Shown here: piece by piece, positions 8,614 through 16,038 of the stretch
Layout: each line of letters opens with the position of its first letter
How positions within the stretch are numbered: the stretch's first letter is position 1
From: Enhydrobacter aerosaccus
GTDB taxonomy: Bacteria; Pseudomonadota; Alphaproteobacteria; Reyranellales; Reyranellaceae
Reading direction: 5' to 3'
Assembly (NCBI GenBank): GCA_903839865.1
Contig: CAIMEE010000093.1
Location: 1 to 35,157 of the forward strand
DNA: 35,157 nt
Translations under genes and position numbers: made by a program
The notes under the pieces: model-generated
Databases searched by the model: none
What the model was told of the DNA's origin: nothing
The model's input: the letters and a program-made list of their open reading frames with translations, nothing else

Positions 8614-9622
8614 TCCGATCGAGGTGATGAGGTTGCCCGGCCGCGTGCGTACCCGCCTGCGGTCTTTCTATCTCGAGACCGGAGGCGCCGTGCGTAAAGA
8701 CTTCCCGGACGAGATACTGCGGCTTGCGGTTCACCGCGAGGAACATGCGGCCGAGATATTCGCCGATCAGTCCCACGACGACGAGCTGCACGCCCGCCAG
8801 CACCAGCACCGCCACCATCAGCGACGCCCAGCCCTGAGGGGGCTGATGAGCCGAGACCGCCTCGGCAATCACAATGATCGCCGCCAGCGCGCCGAGGGCG
8901 CCGAAGGCGATGCCGAACAGCGTCGCGAAGCGCAGCGGCATCACCGAGAAATTGAGGAACATCGAGAGCCAAAGACGGAACAGGCGGGCGATCGTGTAGT
9001 TCGAGCGCCCCTCGGTGCGCGGCAGATGGTCGACCTGGAGACGGCCCCAGTTCTGCGTCACCTGGAAGACGAGACCGTCGACATAGGGATACGGACCGGA
9101 ATAGCCCGTCGTGATCTGCTCGCGCACGAAAGCCGACATGCAACGGAAGCTCGAGAGATAAAGTCCCTTCGGCTTGTCGATCAGCTTGTCGGCACACCAG
9201 TTGGTGAAGCGGCTGCCGAGATTGCGCCAGGCGGCGTGCTTCTTTTCTTCATAGTAGGTGTACACGACGTCGTAATTGCCGTCGCGCGCATGTTCGAACA
9301 GGCGCTTCACCTCACCCGGCGGGTTCTGCAGGTCGTCATCCATGGTGATGGCGTAGGCGCCCCGCGCGCGCGTGAGGCCGGCCATGACCGCGTTGTGCTC
9401 GCCGAAATTGCGGCTGAGGCTCAGCACCACGACCGGTGCGCCCGGCTGGGCGGCGAGCTGCTTGCAGACATCGAGGCTGTTGTCGGGACTTCCGTCGACC
9501 ACCAGCAAGATTTCGAGGCCGCCGGCGATGTCGAGCGCACGCAAGGCGGCAACCAGTTCGCCGACCGTCGACGCGCCGTTGTACACCGGCACGACGATGG
9601 AGAGGGAGGGCGCATCACTCAT
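8606..9622 (-). CDS. GT2 glycosyltransferase, polyprenyl-phosphate sugar synthase type
   Basis: A 338-residue GT-A glycosyltransferase of the DPM1/ArnC/GtrB type that transfers a sugar from a nucleotide donor to polyprenyl phosphate. The start at 9622 begins directly at the conserved IVVPVYNG strand (9-16). VVDGSPDNS (41-49) and the metal-binding MDDDLQNPP (94-102) are intact. Two C-terminal membrane helices lie around 230-300 (FATLFGIAFGALGALAAII and LVLAGVQLVVVGLIG), ending in the family motif GEYLGRMF. It overlaps the upstream methyltransferase and the downstream flippase by 8 nt each, indicating translational coupling. Confidence 0.93.
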   Translation of the reverse strand: MSDAPSLSIVVPVYNGASTVGELVAALRALDIAGGLEILLVVDGSPDNSLDVCKQLAAQPGAPVVVLSLSRNFGEHNAVMAGLTRARGAYAITMDDDLQNPPGEVKRLFEHARDGNYDVVYTYYEEKKHAAWRNLGSRFTNWCADKLIDKPKGLYLSSFRCMSAFVREQITTGYSGPYPYVDGLVFQVTQNWGRLQVDHLPRTEGRSNYTIARLFRLWLSMFLNFSVMPLRFATLFGIAFGALGALAAIIVIAEAVSAHQPPQGWASLMVAVLVLAGVQLVVVGLIGEYLGRMFLAVNRKPQYLVREVFTHGASGLEIERPQAGTHAAGQPHHLDRNG

Positions 9623-10376
9623 CGCGCACCGCCACCACCAGGAGCGAGCCGCCAAAGGGTAGGGACAGGCCGGCGGCGATCGCCGCGCGCTCGATGGCGA
9701 GCGCCGCCGAGAACAGCGCATCTAGCCACTTTGGATAGTCGCGCACGTCGCTGTCGCGATCGTCGCTGCCGATCAGCCGGTGCAGAAGCATCAGGGGAAA
9801 CAAGAGCGTGTTCCAGTAGGTCGATCTCAGGAGGCGGAAACCGTGACCGGCGAACAGCGCGCGCACCTGGCAACGGGTGAAACGGCGGACATTGTGCACG
9901 CGCTTGTCATGCGCCGACAACAGCCAGTCGTATGCGGGAAGATTGAACAGCGCGATTGCGCCGGGCTTGAGGCAGCGATGTGCTTCGCGAAGCGCGCTGT
10001 CCGGAGCAACGCCGCCATGGCACAGCACGTCGAGCGACACGTAAGCCCCCAGCACCGCATCGTCGAAGGGCATTTCGTTGACCGAGCCCGAGGCCACCGG
10101 CCGGCCGGCCTTGGCGGCAGCCAGCGATGCTGCACCTGCGTCGTACTCGAGACCCATCGTCGGATGGCCGGCGACCTCCGCGCCGAGGCGGGCCAGCATG
10201 CCGCCGGTGCCACAGCCGGCATCGAGGACGGGTCCGGCGGACCCAATTCCGCGCAGTGTCCGCGCGAGCTCGGCGGCAACCAGGGTCCGCAGCCCGCGGT
10301 ACCACCACATGCGATCCTCGACCGCATGCATGCGTTCGTATTCCGCCCGCTCCAAATGCCGCCCTCCCCCGCCCAC
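9615..10376 (-). CDS. Class I SAM-dependent methyltransferase
   Basis: A 253-residue Rossmann-fold methyltransferase. Motif I is VLDAGCGTGGML (50-61), the acidic residue after strand 2 is in GLEYDA, and the post-I segment SVNEMPFDDAVLGAYVSLDVL follows. The C-terminal part has hydrophobic stretches and may touch the membrane. The start is taken as GTG at 10376; an internal ATG 15 codons later is possible. It is the first gene of the run leading to the GT2 and flippase genes and overlaps the GT2 start, so a lipid-linked sugar or lipid substrate is a reasonable guess, not shown. Confidence 0.86.
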   Translation of the reverse strand: MGGGGRHLERAEYERMHAVEDRMWWYRGLRTLVAAELARTLRGIGSAGPVLDAGCGTGGMLARLGAEVAGHPTMGLEYDAGAASLAAAKAGRPVASGSVNEMPFDDAVLGAYVSLDVLCHGGVAPDSALREAHRCLKPGAIALFNLPAYDWLLSAHDKRVHNVRRFTRCQVRALFAGHGFRLLRSTYWNTLLFPLMLLHRLIGSDDRDSDVRDYPKWLDALFSAALAIERAAIAAGLSLPFGGSLLVVAVRDE

Positions 10377-10397
10377 TTATGATATCTTCGCCGGGCC

Positions 10398-11978
10398 TTG
10401 CAAACCGTGTCCGCCAAACCTCCGACCCTGTCGCCGCGTATCGAGCGGCTTCTGCTGGTGCCGCTCTTCGCCCTGCCGACGCTGTGGCTGGTGGGATATT
10501 TCTTCCCGCCGATCAATCACGACGTGGCTGTCCTGCTCGACGTCTCGGGCCGCTGGGTGGCGGGCGAGCGGCTCTATATCGACGTGATCGACGAGAACCT
10601 GCCTCTCACCTTCATTCTACACGCCATCCCGGTGCTGACCGCCAGGCTGCTGCCAGGGGACGTCACCTTCTGGTTCACGGCCTGGGTGGTCGCCGGAATC
10701 GCGGCCTCGTTCATCGCCTGCCAGAAGCTGGTGCGGCAGATCCCCTCGGCCGATCATGCGCTGACCGAGGGCCTGCTGCCGCCGGTGCTGCTGTTCCTGT
10801 TCACTGTGTTGCCCAACGAACATTTCGGTCAACGCGAGCATCTGATGTTCGTGGCCTGCGCACCGTACCTGCTGGCGTCGATGGCACGCTCGGAAGGCGT
10901 CGTCCTGCCGCGCGGATCGGCCATCGCGATCGGCCTGGTCGCAGGCTTTGGTCTGGCGCTCAAGCCCTACTTCCTCGCCATTCCGGCTGCGGTCGAACTC
11001 TATCTGCTGCTTCATCGTCGCTGGAAGATGACGTTCACCGATCCGATTCCCTGGGCGATCGCTACCGTCGCGGCTGCACATCTCATCCTGATGTATACGG
11101 TGTTCTCGGTGTACGGCCGCTTCGTGATGCCGATGGCGATCGAATCCTACGCACCGATCGGCGACCAGGGCTGGCGGCAAGTACTGGTGAGCAATGTGAT
11201 GGCGCCGACTCTGGTGGCGCTGCTCATCCTGGGCGCCTTCGCGGTCTTCCTCACGCGGACCATGTCGGCGCGCGTCCTGCTGGCCTTCGGCATCGGCGCC
11301 GCGGTCGCCGCGATCGGCCAGGCCAAGGGCTGGCCCTATCATGTACTGCCGGCGCTCTCGGTGGCGATCCTGCTGGCGGCCTTCACCCTTTCGCAGACCA
11401 TCGACCGCTACCTGCCGATCAGCCGCAGCGGCCATCGTCTGCCGGTCGCGGTGATCTCGGCTACGCTGATGGTGCTGCTCTACTTCCAGGCCGCGCTCTA
11501 CACGCCGCCCTTCTACAAGCAGCGCGAATACAACGATTCGATCGGCGGTGTGCTGCGCCACATCGTCGAGCAGAACGCGCCGCATCGCACGATCATGACC
11601 TTGTCGCCCGGCATCTATCCGTTCTGGCCGATGCTGAACTACATGCATGGCCGCATGACCATGCGCTTCCTGTCGATGTGGGTGATCCAGGGAGTCTACG
11701 CGACGTGCGAGGATTTTCCCGCGCTGTACAACGCGCCCGACGACATGGGCGACACGGAGAAATTCGTGTTCGAGGCAGTCGCCTCGGATTTCGCCAAGGG
11801 CCTGCCCGACCTGCTGATCGTCGACCAGATCCCCGGCATGCCGCGCTGCCAGGGAAAGGTCTTCGACTACCTCGAGTACTTCCAGCAGAACAAGGGATTC
11901 GCCGACGCCTTTGCGGGCTACGATCACCTGATGGACTTCGACCGCTACCGCATCTTCAAGCGCAAGAAGAAAAAGTAG
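10398..11978 (+). CDS. GT-C-like membrane glycosyltransferase (GT39/PMT-related)
   Basis: A protein of about 526 residues with many membrane helices. After the first helix comes FPPINHDVAVLLDVSGRW, then DENLPLTF; acidic residues in the first periplasmic loop are typical of GT-C enzymes that take sugars from polyprenyl-phosphate donors. The C-terminal 140 residues are soluble and presumably periplasmic. The annotated start is TTG at 10398; GTG at 10407 is an alternative. It is divergent from the methyltransferase/GT2/flippase run by about 20 bp, which fits one pathway: lipid-sugar synthesis, flipping, then transfer. Family assignment is from topology and motifs, so the acceptor is unknown. Confidence 0.75.
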   Translation: MQTVSAKPPTLSPRIERLLLVPLFALPTLWLVGYFFPPINHDVAVLLDVSGRWVAGERLYIDVIDENLPLTFILHAIPVLTARLLPGDVTFWFTAWVVAGIAASFIACQKLVRQIPSADHALTEGLLPPVLLFLFTVLPNEHFGQREHLMFVACAPYLLASMARSEGVVLPRGSAIAIGLVAGFGLALKPYFLAIPAAVELYLLLHRRWKMTFTDPIPWAIATVAAAHLILMYTVFSVYGRFVMPMAIESYAPIGDQGWRQVLVSNVMAPTLVALLILGAFAVFLTRTMSARVLLAFGIGAAVAAIGQAKGWPYHVLPALSVAILLAAFTLSQTIDRYLPISRSGHRLPVAVISATLMVLLYFQAALYTPPFYKQREYNDSIGGVLRHIVEQNAPHRTIMTLSPGIYPFWPMLNYMHGRMTMRFLSMWVIQGVYATCEDFPALYNAPDDMGDTEKFVFEAVASDFAKGLPDLLIVDQIPGMPRCQGKVFDYLEYFQQNKGFADAFAGYDHLMDFDRYRIFKRKKKK

Positions 11979-12437
11979 TCACTCCCACTTGCCCATCGCC
12001 TTGGCGCGCATCGCCTCGGGAATCTTGTCGATGTCGGGCACCTTGAATACGCCGGTCGCCACCAGGACGATCTCCCCGCCGCAGATCAGGTCGCAACTGC
12101 AGAAGCAGAAATTGAGCGTGCGCCTTGCAATGCGCGCCGTGCCTTCGAGCCACTGGCCGAGCTTGGCGCCGCGCACGAACTCGGTGCTGAGCGAAACGGT
12201 CGGATGCGGCCAGCGGATGCCGGTGGCGTGGCCCGAGCCTACTCCCATCACCATGTCGGCGACGGTGACCAGCAGGCCGCCATGCGCCCAGCCCATCGGG
12301 TTGCCGTGGCGCGGCTCGAGCGGCAGGCCGATGCGGATCTTTTCGCCTTCGACCTTGTACCAAAGCGGACCGATCACGCCGACGAAGTCGTCGCGAACAT
12401 CGAGCGGACGAAAGCCTTCGGGAACGAGCGCATTCAT
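11979..12437 (-). CDS. PaaI-like acyl-CoA thioesterase (hotdog)
   Basis: A 152-residue hotdog thioesterase of the PaaI/4HBT type, hydrolysing acyl- or aryl-CoA in the cytosol. The signature HGNPMGWAHGGLLVTVADMVM near residues 45-65 carries the HGG turn and the Asp on the following helix. The C-terminal strand contains an unusual Cys-rich run, CFCSCDLICGG. Its ATG overlaps the stop of the preceding thioesterase as ATGA. Its stop codon directly abuts the stop of the convergent GT-C gene, with no spacer. Confidence 0.88.
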   Translation of the reverse strand: MNALVPEGFRPLDVRDDFVGVIGPLWYKVEGEKIRIGLPLEPRHGNPMGWAHGGLLVTVADMVMGVGSGHATGIRWPHPTVSLSTEFVRGAKLGQWLEGTARIARRTLNFCFCSCDLICGGEIVLVATGVFKVPDIDKIPEAMRAKAMGKWE

Positions 12438-12877
12438 GTCGGCAATCCATCCTTGGAAGCAGCCATTGCGTCGAGGGCGGCACGCACGACGGGATCGAAC
12501 GGCGTGCTGCGATGCGTCGCCTCGTCGAGCGACACCATGATCACCTTCTGCACCGCCGTGCAGTTGCCCTTCTCGTCGAACAGCGCCTGGCCGATCACGC
12601 ACTTGCGGTCGTGCGCCTCCACGAGGCGCGCGCAGGCGGTTGCCGTTCCCGGAAAGAACATCTGGCGCTTGAAGTCGGCCTCGAGGCGGCCGATCACCAG
12701 TCGGAAGCGCGGCAGGCCCGAACGCACGATGATGCGCAGATAGGAGACCCGCGCGTTCTCCAGCAGTTCGATAAAGGCGCCGTTGTTGACGTGGCCGTTG
12801 GCGTCGAGGTCGGCGAAGCGCAGGTTTTCCGTCGTGGCAAAGCCGTAGATGCCGCGATCGGCAAGATCCAAAGTCAT
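12434..12877 (-). CDS. YbgC/FcbC-type acyl-CoA thioesterase (hotdog)
   Basis: A 147-residue thioesterase. The 4HBT signature is LRFADLDANGHVNNGAFIE (about 19-37), with the catalytic Asp in DLDANGH. It is the third gene of a four-gene unit (MaoC, VOC, YbgC type, PaaI type), and both ends overlap neighbours by four bases (ATGA). Two different thioesterases in tandem suggest a pathway releasing free acids from CoA esters; the substrate is not evident. Confidence 0.88.
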   Translation of the reverse strand: MTLDLADRGIYGFATTENLRFADLDANGHVNNGAFIELLENARVSYLRIIVRSGLPRFRLVIGRLEADFKRQMFFPGTATACARLVEAHDRKCVIGQALFDEKGNCTAVQKVIMVSLDEATHRSTPFDPVVRAALDAMAASKDGLPT

Positions 12878-13716
12878 TCGACGAATTCCAGGGTGAGGTC
12901 GGCAGCCTCCGAGGGCGGCACCAACACGCGCGCGGCATCGGGCTTCAGCACCTTGACGCCGTTCTTCTTCAGGAGCGCCTCGCAGGTAGCGAGACTGGCG
13001 ACCTCGACGCTCAGCAGCGCCGGATGATCGCCCGCGCGCACCGGCGTAATGCCGGGATAGCGCGCCAGGTAGCTCGCGCGCGACATGTAGCGCACGGGCT
13101 GCGTGCCGGTGTCGGCAACCAGCCCGTCGCCGTCGCGCTTCACCGAGCCTGGGCCGAAATACTTCTCGAGCTCGGCCGTCCATTTGGCCGGCTGTTCGGC
13201 AATGACCGTGACGCCACGGATGCTCTGGGCGCCGTTGGGATGCTTCGCCCACTCCGCGCGATAGACGAACTGCGGTGTGACGTGCTCGCAGACGAAGAAG
13301 CCCACGACCGGCATGTTGATCTTGGGAATACGGATGGTGCGGAAGGCGGCATGCTCCGTCCTGCCCGCGACCTCGACGGCACGATCGAACGGCAGCGGCG
13401 CATCGGGATTGAGGCCCGCCTTCTTGAACGCCTCGTAGGCGATGTCGGCGCCGTCGGTGGCCAGCGCCACGTTGGCAAGACCGCCGCCGCCCTTGATCCA
13501 CTCGCGGCGCTCGGCATTGAATTCGGTCGGCTCGACGATGCCCAGGATCTCGAAATAGTTGGAGTCGAAGATCATGAGCTGGTTGGCGGTGCCCAGCTTC
13601 TTGTGGAAGCCGCGCGGCTGGACCTGGAAGCCAAGCTTTTTGTAGGCCGCCTCCGCCGCGTCGATGCCGTCGACCATGACCACGACATGGTCGAGGCCCT
13701 TCACCGCTTTTTTCAT
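12874..13716 (-). CDS. VOC-superfamily protein, glyoxalase-like domain
   Basis: A 280-residue protein of the large glyoxalase-like type (Glyoxalase_3-like). It opens with LDHVVVMVDGIDAAEAAYKKLGF, whose first His is a typical metal ligand, and contains NYFEILGIVEPTEF near residue 55, with a Glu in the second metal-ligand position. A second domain half runs to ADLTLEFVE at the end. These proteins bind a divalent metal and act on small acids or aromatic ring products; the reaction cannot be assigned. It overlaps the MaoC-like gene and the thioesterase gene by ATGA on each side. Confidence 0.85.
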   Translation of the reverse strand: MKKAVKGLDHVVVMVDGIDAAEAAYKKLGFQVQPRGFHKKLGTANQLMIFDSNYFEILGIVEPTEFNAERREWIKGGGGLANVALATDGADIAYEAFKKAGLNPDAPLPFDRAVEVAGRTEHAAFRTIRIPKINMPVVGFFVCEHVTPQFVYRAEWAKHPNGAQSIRGVTVIAEQPAKWTAELEKYFGPGSVKRDGDGLVADTGTQPVRYMSRASYLARYPGITPVRAGDHPALLSVEVASLATCEALLKKNGVKVLKPDAARVLVPPSEAADLTLEFVE

Positions 13717-14165
13717 GCCGGTTTCCTTTTGACCATGCCCATGCCCTTGGCGGTCATCACCACCTCGCCCTTCTGGTTGGTCGCGGTCCAGTGCTCGTGG
13801 ATCACGCCGAAGTGCGGCTTGCTCTTCGACGGCACCTTGGCCGCGCACTCGACCCAGGCGGTCAACGTATCGCCCGGCCGCACCGGCTTCAGCCAGCGCA
13901 GCTCGTCGACGCCGGGCGAGCCCAGTGCGGTGCGCGTATCGAGGTAGTTGTCGACGAACAGGCGCATCAGCTTGGAAGCGACGTGCCAGCCCGAGGCGAT
14001 GATGCCGCCGAACATCGAGCCCGCGGCGGCCGCGCGGTCGACATGGAAGCTCTGCGGGTCGAATTGGCGGGCGAAGTCGACGATCTCCTGCTCGGTGAAG
14101 CTCGTGGAGCCCAGCGGAAATCGGTCGCCGACGGTGTAGTTTTCCCAGTAACGCGGTTCACTCAT
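13713..14165 (-). CDS. MaoC-like dehydratase/hydratase (second copy)
   Basis: A 150-residue MaoC-type hotdog protein, first gene of the four-gene minus-strand unit. It has the WENYTVGDRF start typical of the family, FDPQSFHVDRAAA near 36-48 with the catalytic Asp and His, and IASGWHVASKL. The start is taken as ATG at 14165; a TTG three codons upstream is possible. It is not closely similar to the MaoC-like protein at 3675-4142. With the VOC protein and two thioesterases it probably handles a CoA-bound intermediate. Confidence 0.87.
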   Translation of the reverse strand: MSEPRYWENYTVGDRFPLGSTSFTEQEIVDFARQFDPQSFHVDRAAAAGSMFGGIIASGWHVASKLMRLFVDNYLDTRTALGSPGVDELRWLKPVRPGDTLTAWVECAAKVPSKSKPHFGVIHEHWTATNQKGEVVMTAKGMGMVKRKPA

Positions 14166-14226
14166 CGGGGCCAAGATGCGGGGACAAAGGGCGAAAAACC
14201 AGCATTTTCAGAGCCTTGCCATCCGC

Positions 14227-14255
14227 TTGACCCAATTGCGAATGCCTCTTATCTT
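14227..14255 (+). promoter_or_regulatory. Promoter of bfd
   Basis: TTGACC at 14227-14232 and TATCTT at 14250-14255 are separated by exactly 17 bp, close to the sigma-70 consensus. The predicted start point is near 14261-14263, about 30 nt before the bfd ATG. Confidence 0.6.
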
Positions 14256-14258
14256 CTC

Positions 14259-14279
14259 TGCAATTGATTCGCATCTGCA
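14259..14279. promoter_or_regulatory. Fur-box-like palindrome at the bfd transcription start
   Basis: The site TGCAATTGATTCGCATCTGCA is an imperfect palindrome with symmetric TGCA ends and TG/CA inner pairs, resembling Fur operators built on TGATTNNCA cores. It sits on the predicted +1 region of bfd, where a bound repressor would block transcription when iron is plentiful. Bfd genes are known to be iron-repressed in several bacteria. Which alphaproteobacterial regulator (Fur/Mur, RirA, Irr) binds is not decided by sequence alone. Confidence 0.5.
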
Positions 14280-14292
14280 AGGGTCGACGCTC

Positions 14293-14499
14293 ATGTACGT
14301 CTGCATCTGCCGGGCAATTCGAGACCGCGACATCGATGCCGCTGTTCGCGCCGGCGCCCGCCGTCCCGCCGATGTGTTCAAGGCCTGCGGCCAGACTCCC
14401 CAGTGCGGCGGCTGTGCCTGCGACATGAGAAAGCAGATCGAGCAGACCATCGCGCGCGAGCAGGCGATGCCGCAGACGATGCTGGCGGCCGCCGACTGA
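14293..14499 (+). CDS. bfd: Bacterioferritin-associated ferredoxin
   Basis: Bfd carries a 2Fe-2S cluster and passes electrons to bacterioferritin so that stored iron is reduced and released. The protein has 68 residues, and the four cluster ligands sit at C4, C6, C38 and C41, the same positions as in Escherichia coli Bfd. Two extra cysteines (C32, C43) are present. ATG at 14293 is chosen because the family begins MYVC; an open frame upstream is not conserved sequence. The gene is convergent with bfr, its expected partner, and is preceded by a promoter and a Fur-like palindrome. Confidence 0.95.
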   Translation: MYVCICRAIRDRDIDAAVRAGARRPADVFKACGQTPQCGGCACDMRKQIEQTIAREQAMPQTMLAAAD

Positions 14500-14515
14500 C
14501 GCGCCGAGCGCGTCA
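14497..14515 (+). terminator. Hairpin at the bfd stop codon
   Basis: A perfect 7-bp inverted repeat, TGACGCG-CCGAG-CGCGTCA, that begins with the bfd stop codon. No U-tract follows, so it may stabilise the 3' end or act with the adjacent hairpin at 14516-14545. Confidence 0.5.
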
Positions 14516-14545
14516 CCCTAAGCCTTTGCGAAGGGTCTCTTAGGG
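14516..14545. terminator. Bidirectional hairpin between bfd and bfr
   Basis: CCCTAAG (14516-14522) pairs with CTTAGGG (14539-14545), and an inner CCTT-TGCG-AAGG stem lies at 14523-14534. The outer arm overlaps the bfr stop codon (TAA, 14540-14542, minus strand). It can fold in either transcript, which suits the end of two convergent genes. Confidence 0.55.
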
Positions 14546-15022
14546 CTCCTTGCCCTCGCCGATCTGGCTCTGCAGGTAGTTCTGCAAGCCCACCTTGTCG
14601 ATCAGCCCGATTTCGGTCTCGAGGAAGTCGATGTGCTCCTCGGCATCCTCGAGGATGCGCACGGCGATCTCGCGGCAGACGAAATCCTTTTCCTTCTCGA
14701 ACAGCGAGATCGCGGTCACGACGTCGGTGCGCGCCGTCGACTCGAGCTTGAGATCGGACGCCAGGCACTCCGGCACCGTCTCGCCGATGCCGAGGCGGCC
14801 CAGATCCTGAAGGTTGGGCAGGCCGTCGAGCATCAGGATGCGCTGCATCAGCGTATCGGCGTGCTTCATCTCGCCGATCGATTCTTCGTAGATCTTCTTG
14901 CCCAGCAGCTCGAAGCCCCAGTGCTTCATTATGCGGGCATGGAGGAAGTACTGGTTGATCGCGGTCAGCTCGTTCTTCAGGAGCTTGTTCAGTTCGGCGA
15001 TGACTTGCGGACTACCCTTCAT
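14540..15022 (-). CDS. bfr: Bacterioferritin, heme-binding type with altered ferroxidase site
   Basis: Forms 24-subunit iron-storage shells. The protein has 160 residues and aligns without gaps to E. coli Bfr over the first 130. The heme ligand M52 (EMKHAD) is present. Of the six ferroxidase ligands, E18, E51, H54, E94 and H130 are retained, but the bridging E127 is Ala (EDAEEH at 125-130). The Glu residues at 128-129 might partly compensate. Neisseria and others build mixed shells from heme-type and ferroxidase-type subunits, so a second subunit elsewhere is possible. GGAGGT precedes the ATG. The gene is convergent with bfd and divergent from sodB. Confidence 0.95.
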   Translation of the reverse strand: MKGSPQVIAELNKLLKNELTAINQYFLHARIMKHWGFELLGKKIYEESIGEMKHADTLMQRILMLDGLPNLQDLGRLGIGETVPECLASDLKLESTARTDVVTAISLFEKEKDFVCREIAVRILEDAEEHIDFLETEIGLIDKVGLQNYLQSQIGEGKEP

Positions 15023-15258
15023 GACGAACCTCCAAAAACGCGACGATGAAAGCTAATTACGCCCCTGACCTGCGGATGCAACCGCTGAGGACGCAAGTGA
15101 GAACCGTTCGCTGGGATAAGTGGGGAATATACGCAGGCAGCGAGGACGCCTGCTGCGACAACAGGCCCGCGCAACCGACATACGCCTTCCAAAGTTGACG
15201 GATAGACCTGCAACGTCGGCCTTTCGGCCGCGTTTACCCGTGTCAGAGGAGATGCGTA
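15023..15258. other. Divergent intergenic region between bfr and sodB
   Basis: A 236-bp control region. A GAA-CCG-TTC palindrome core at 15101-15109 resembles the centre of Irr iron-control elements, but the flanks match poorly. A TTGACG -35-like box lies at 15195-15200 without a good -10. A small hairpin (CGGCC-TTTC-GGCCG, 15217-15230) lies in the expected sodB leader. No gene seen. Confidence 0.4.
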
Positions 15259-15849
15259 ATGTCTTTCGCCCCGATCAAGTTGCCGTATGCGGAAAACGCT
15301 CTTGAGCCCGTCGTCTCGGCCAAGACCGTATCGTTTCACTACGGCAAGCATCACAAGGCCTATGCCGACAACCTGAACAAGCTCGTGGAAGGCTCGCCCT
15401 ACGCCACGATGTCCCTTGAGGAGATCGTCAAGAAGTCGGCCGGCAATGACAAGGAAAAGGGCATCTTCAACAACGCAGCCCAGGTCTGGAACCACGACTT
15501 CTATTGGCAGAGCATGACCCCGAAAGGCGGCGAGCCGTCGGGCAAGATCGCCGACGCGTTGAAGTCGAGCTTCGGCGGCGTGCAGGAATTCAAGGAAGCC
15601 TTCGCCAAGGCAGCCGTTGCGCAGTTCGGCAGCGGCTGGGCGTGGCTCGTGAAAGGCAAGGACGGCAAGCTCGAGATCGTCACGACCTCGAACGCCGACA
15701 CGCCGATCGCCCACGGCAAGACCGCCCTGCTCACCGCCGACGTGTGGGAACACGCCTACTACCTCGACTACCAGAACCGCCGTCCCGACCACGTGAAGGA
15801 CTGGCTCGACAAGCTCGCGAACTGGTCGTTCGCCGAGAAGAACCTCTAG
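15259..15849 (+). CDS. sodB: Iron superoxide dismutase
   Basis: Converts superoxide to hydrogen peroxide and oxygen in the cytosol. The 196-residue length fits the Fe/Mn family. Metal ligands are H27, H79, D161 and H165 (DVWEHAYYLDY). Q75 in AAQVWNH sits where Fe-type enzymes carry the active-site glutamine in the N-terminal half, so Fe is favoured over Mn. FGSGWAWLV is intact. The start has AGAGGAGA upstream. Clustering with bfr and bfd fits iron and oxidative-stress control. Confidence 0.95.
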   Translation: MSFAPIKLPYAENALEPVVSAKTVSFHYGKHHKAYADNLNKLVEGSPYATMSLEEIVKKSAGNDKEKGIFNNAAQVWNHDFYWQSMTPKGGEPSGKIADALKSSFGGVQEFKEAFAKAAVAQFGSGWAWLVKGKDGKLEIVTTSNADTPIAHGKTALLTADVWEHAYYLDYQNRRPDHVKDWLDKLANWSFAEKNL

Positions 15850-15864
15850 ACAGGAGACACGACG

Positions 15865-16020
15865 ATGCTCGGCACCATCCTGCTCATTATTCTGGTCATT
15901 ATTCTGATCGGTGCCCTGCCGACGTGGCCGTACAGCAGCGGCTGGGGTTACTACCCCAGCGGCGGCGCCGGCATCGTCGTGGTGATCCTGCTGATCCTGC
16001 TGCTGATGGGACGAATATAG
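15865..16020 (+). CDS. DUF3309 small membrane protein
   Basis: A 51-residue protein with two hydrophobic helices (LGTILLIILVIILIGALPTW and GIVVVILLILLLMGR) joined by a short aromatic turn, WPYSSGWGYYPSGG. This matches DUF3309, a widespread small membrane family without known function. It starts 15 nt after the sodB stop behind AGGAGA, so it is probably on the sodB transcript. The link suggests a stress-related membrane role, but this is only context. Confidence 0.88.
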   Translation: MLGTILLIILVIILIGALPTWPYSSGWGYYPSGGAGIVVVILLILLLMGRI

Positions 16021-16038
16021 TTCCCTCAGTAGCGGCCC

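Noticed and set aside
10127..12046. Plus-strand open frame of about 640 codons across the GT-C gene
   Set aside because: It is a shifted frame of the membrane protein gene, rich in Arg/Pro, without membrane helices.
15101..15109. Irr-type element between bfr and sodB
   Set aside because: Only the GAA-N3-TTC core matches; the flanking bases do not, so it is mentioned but not called as a site.
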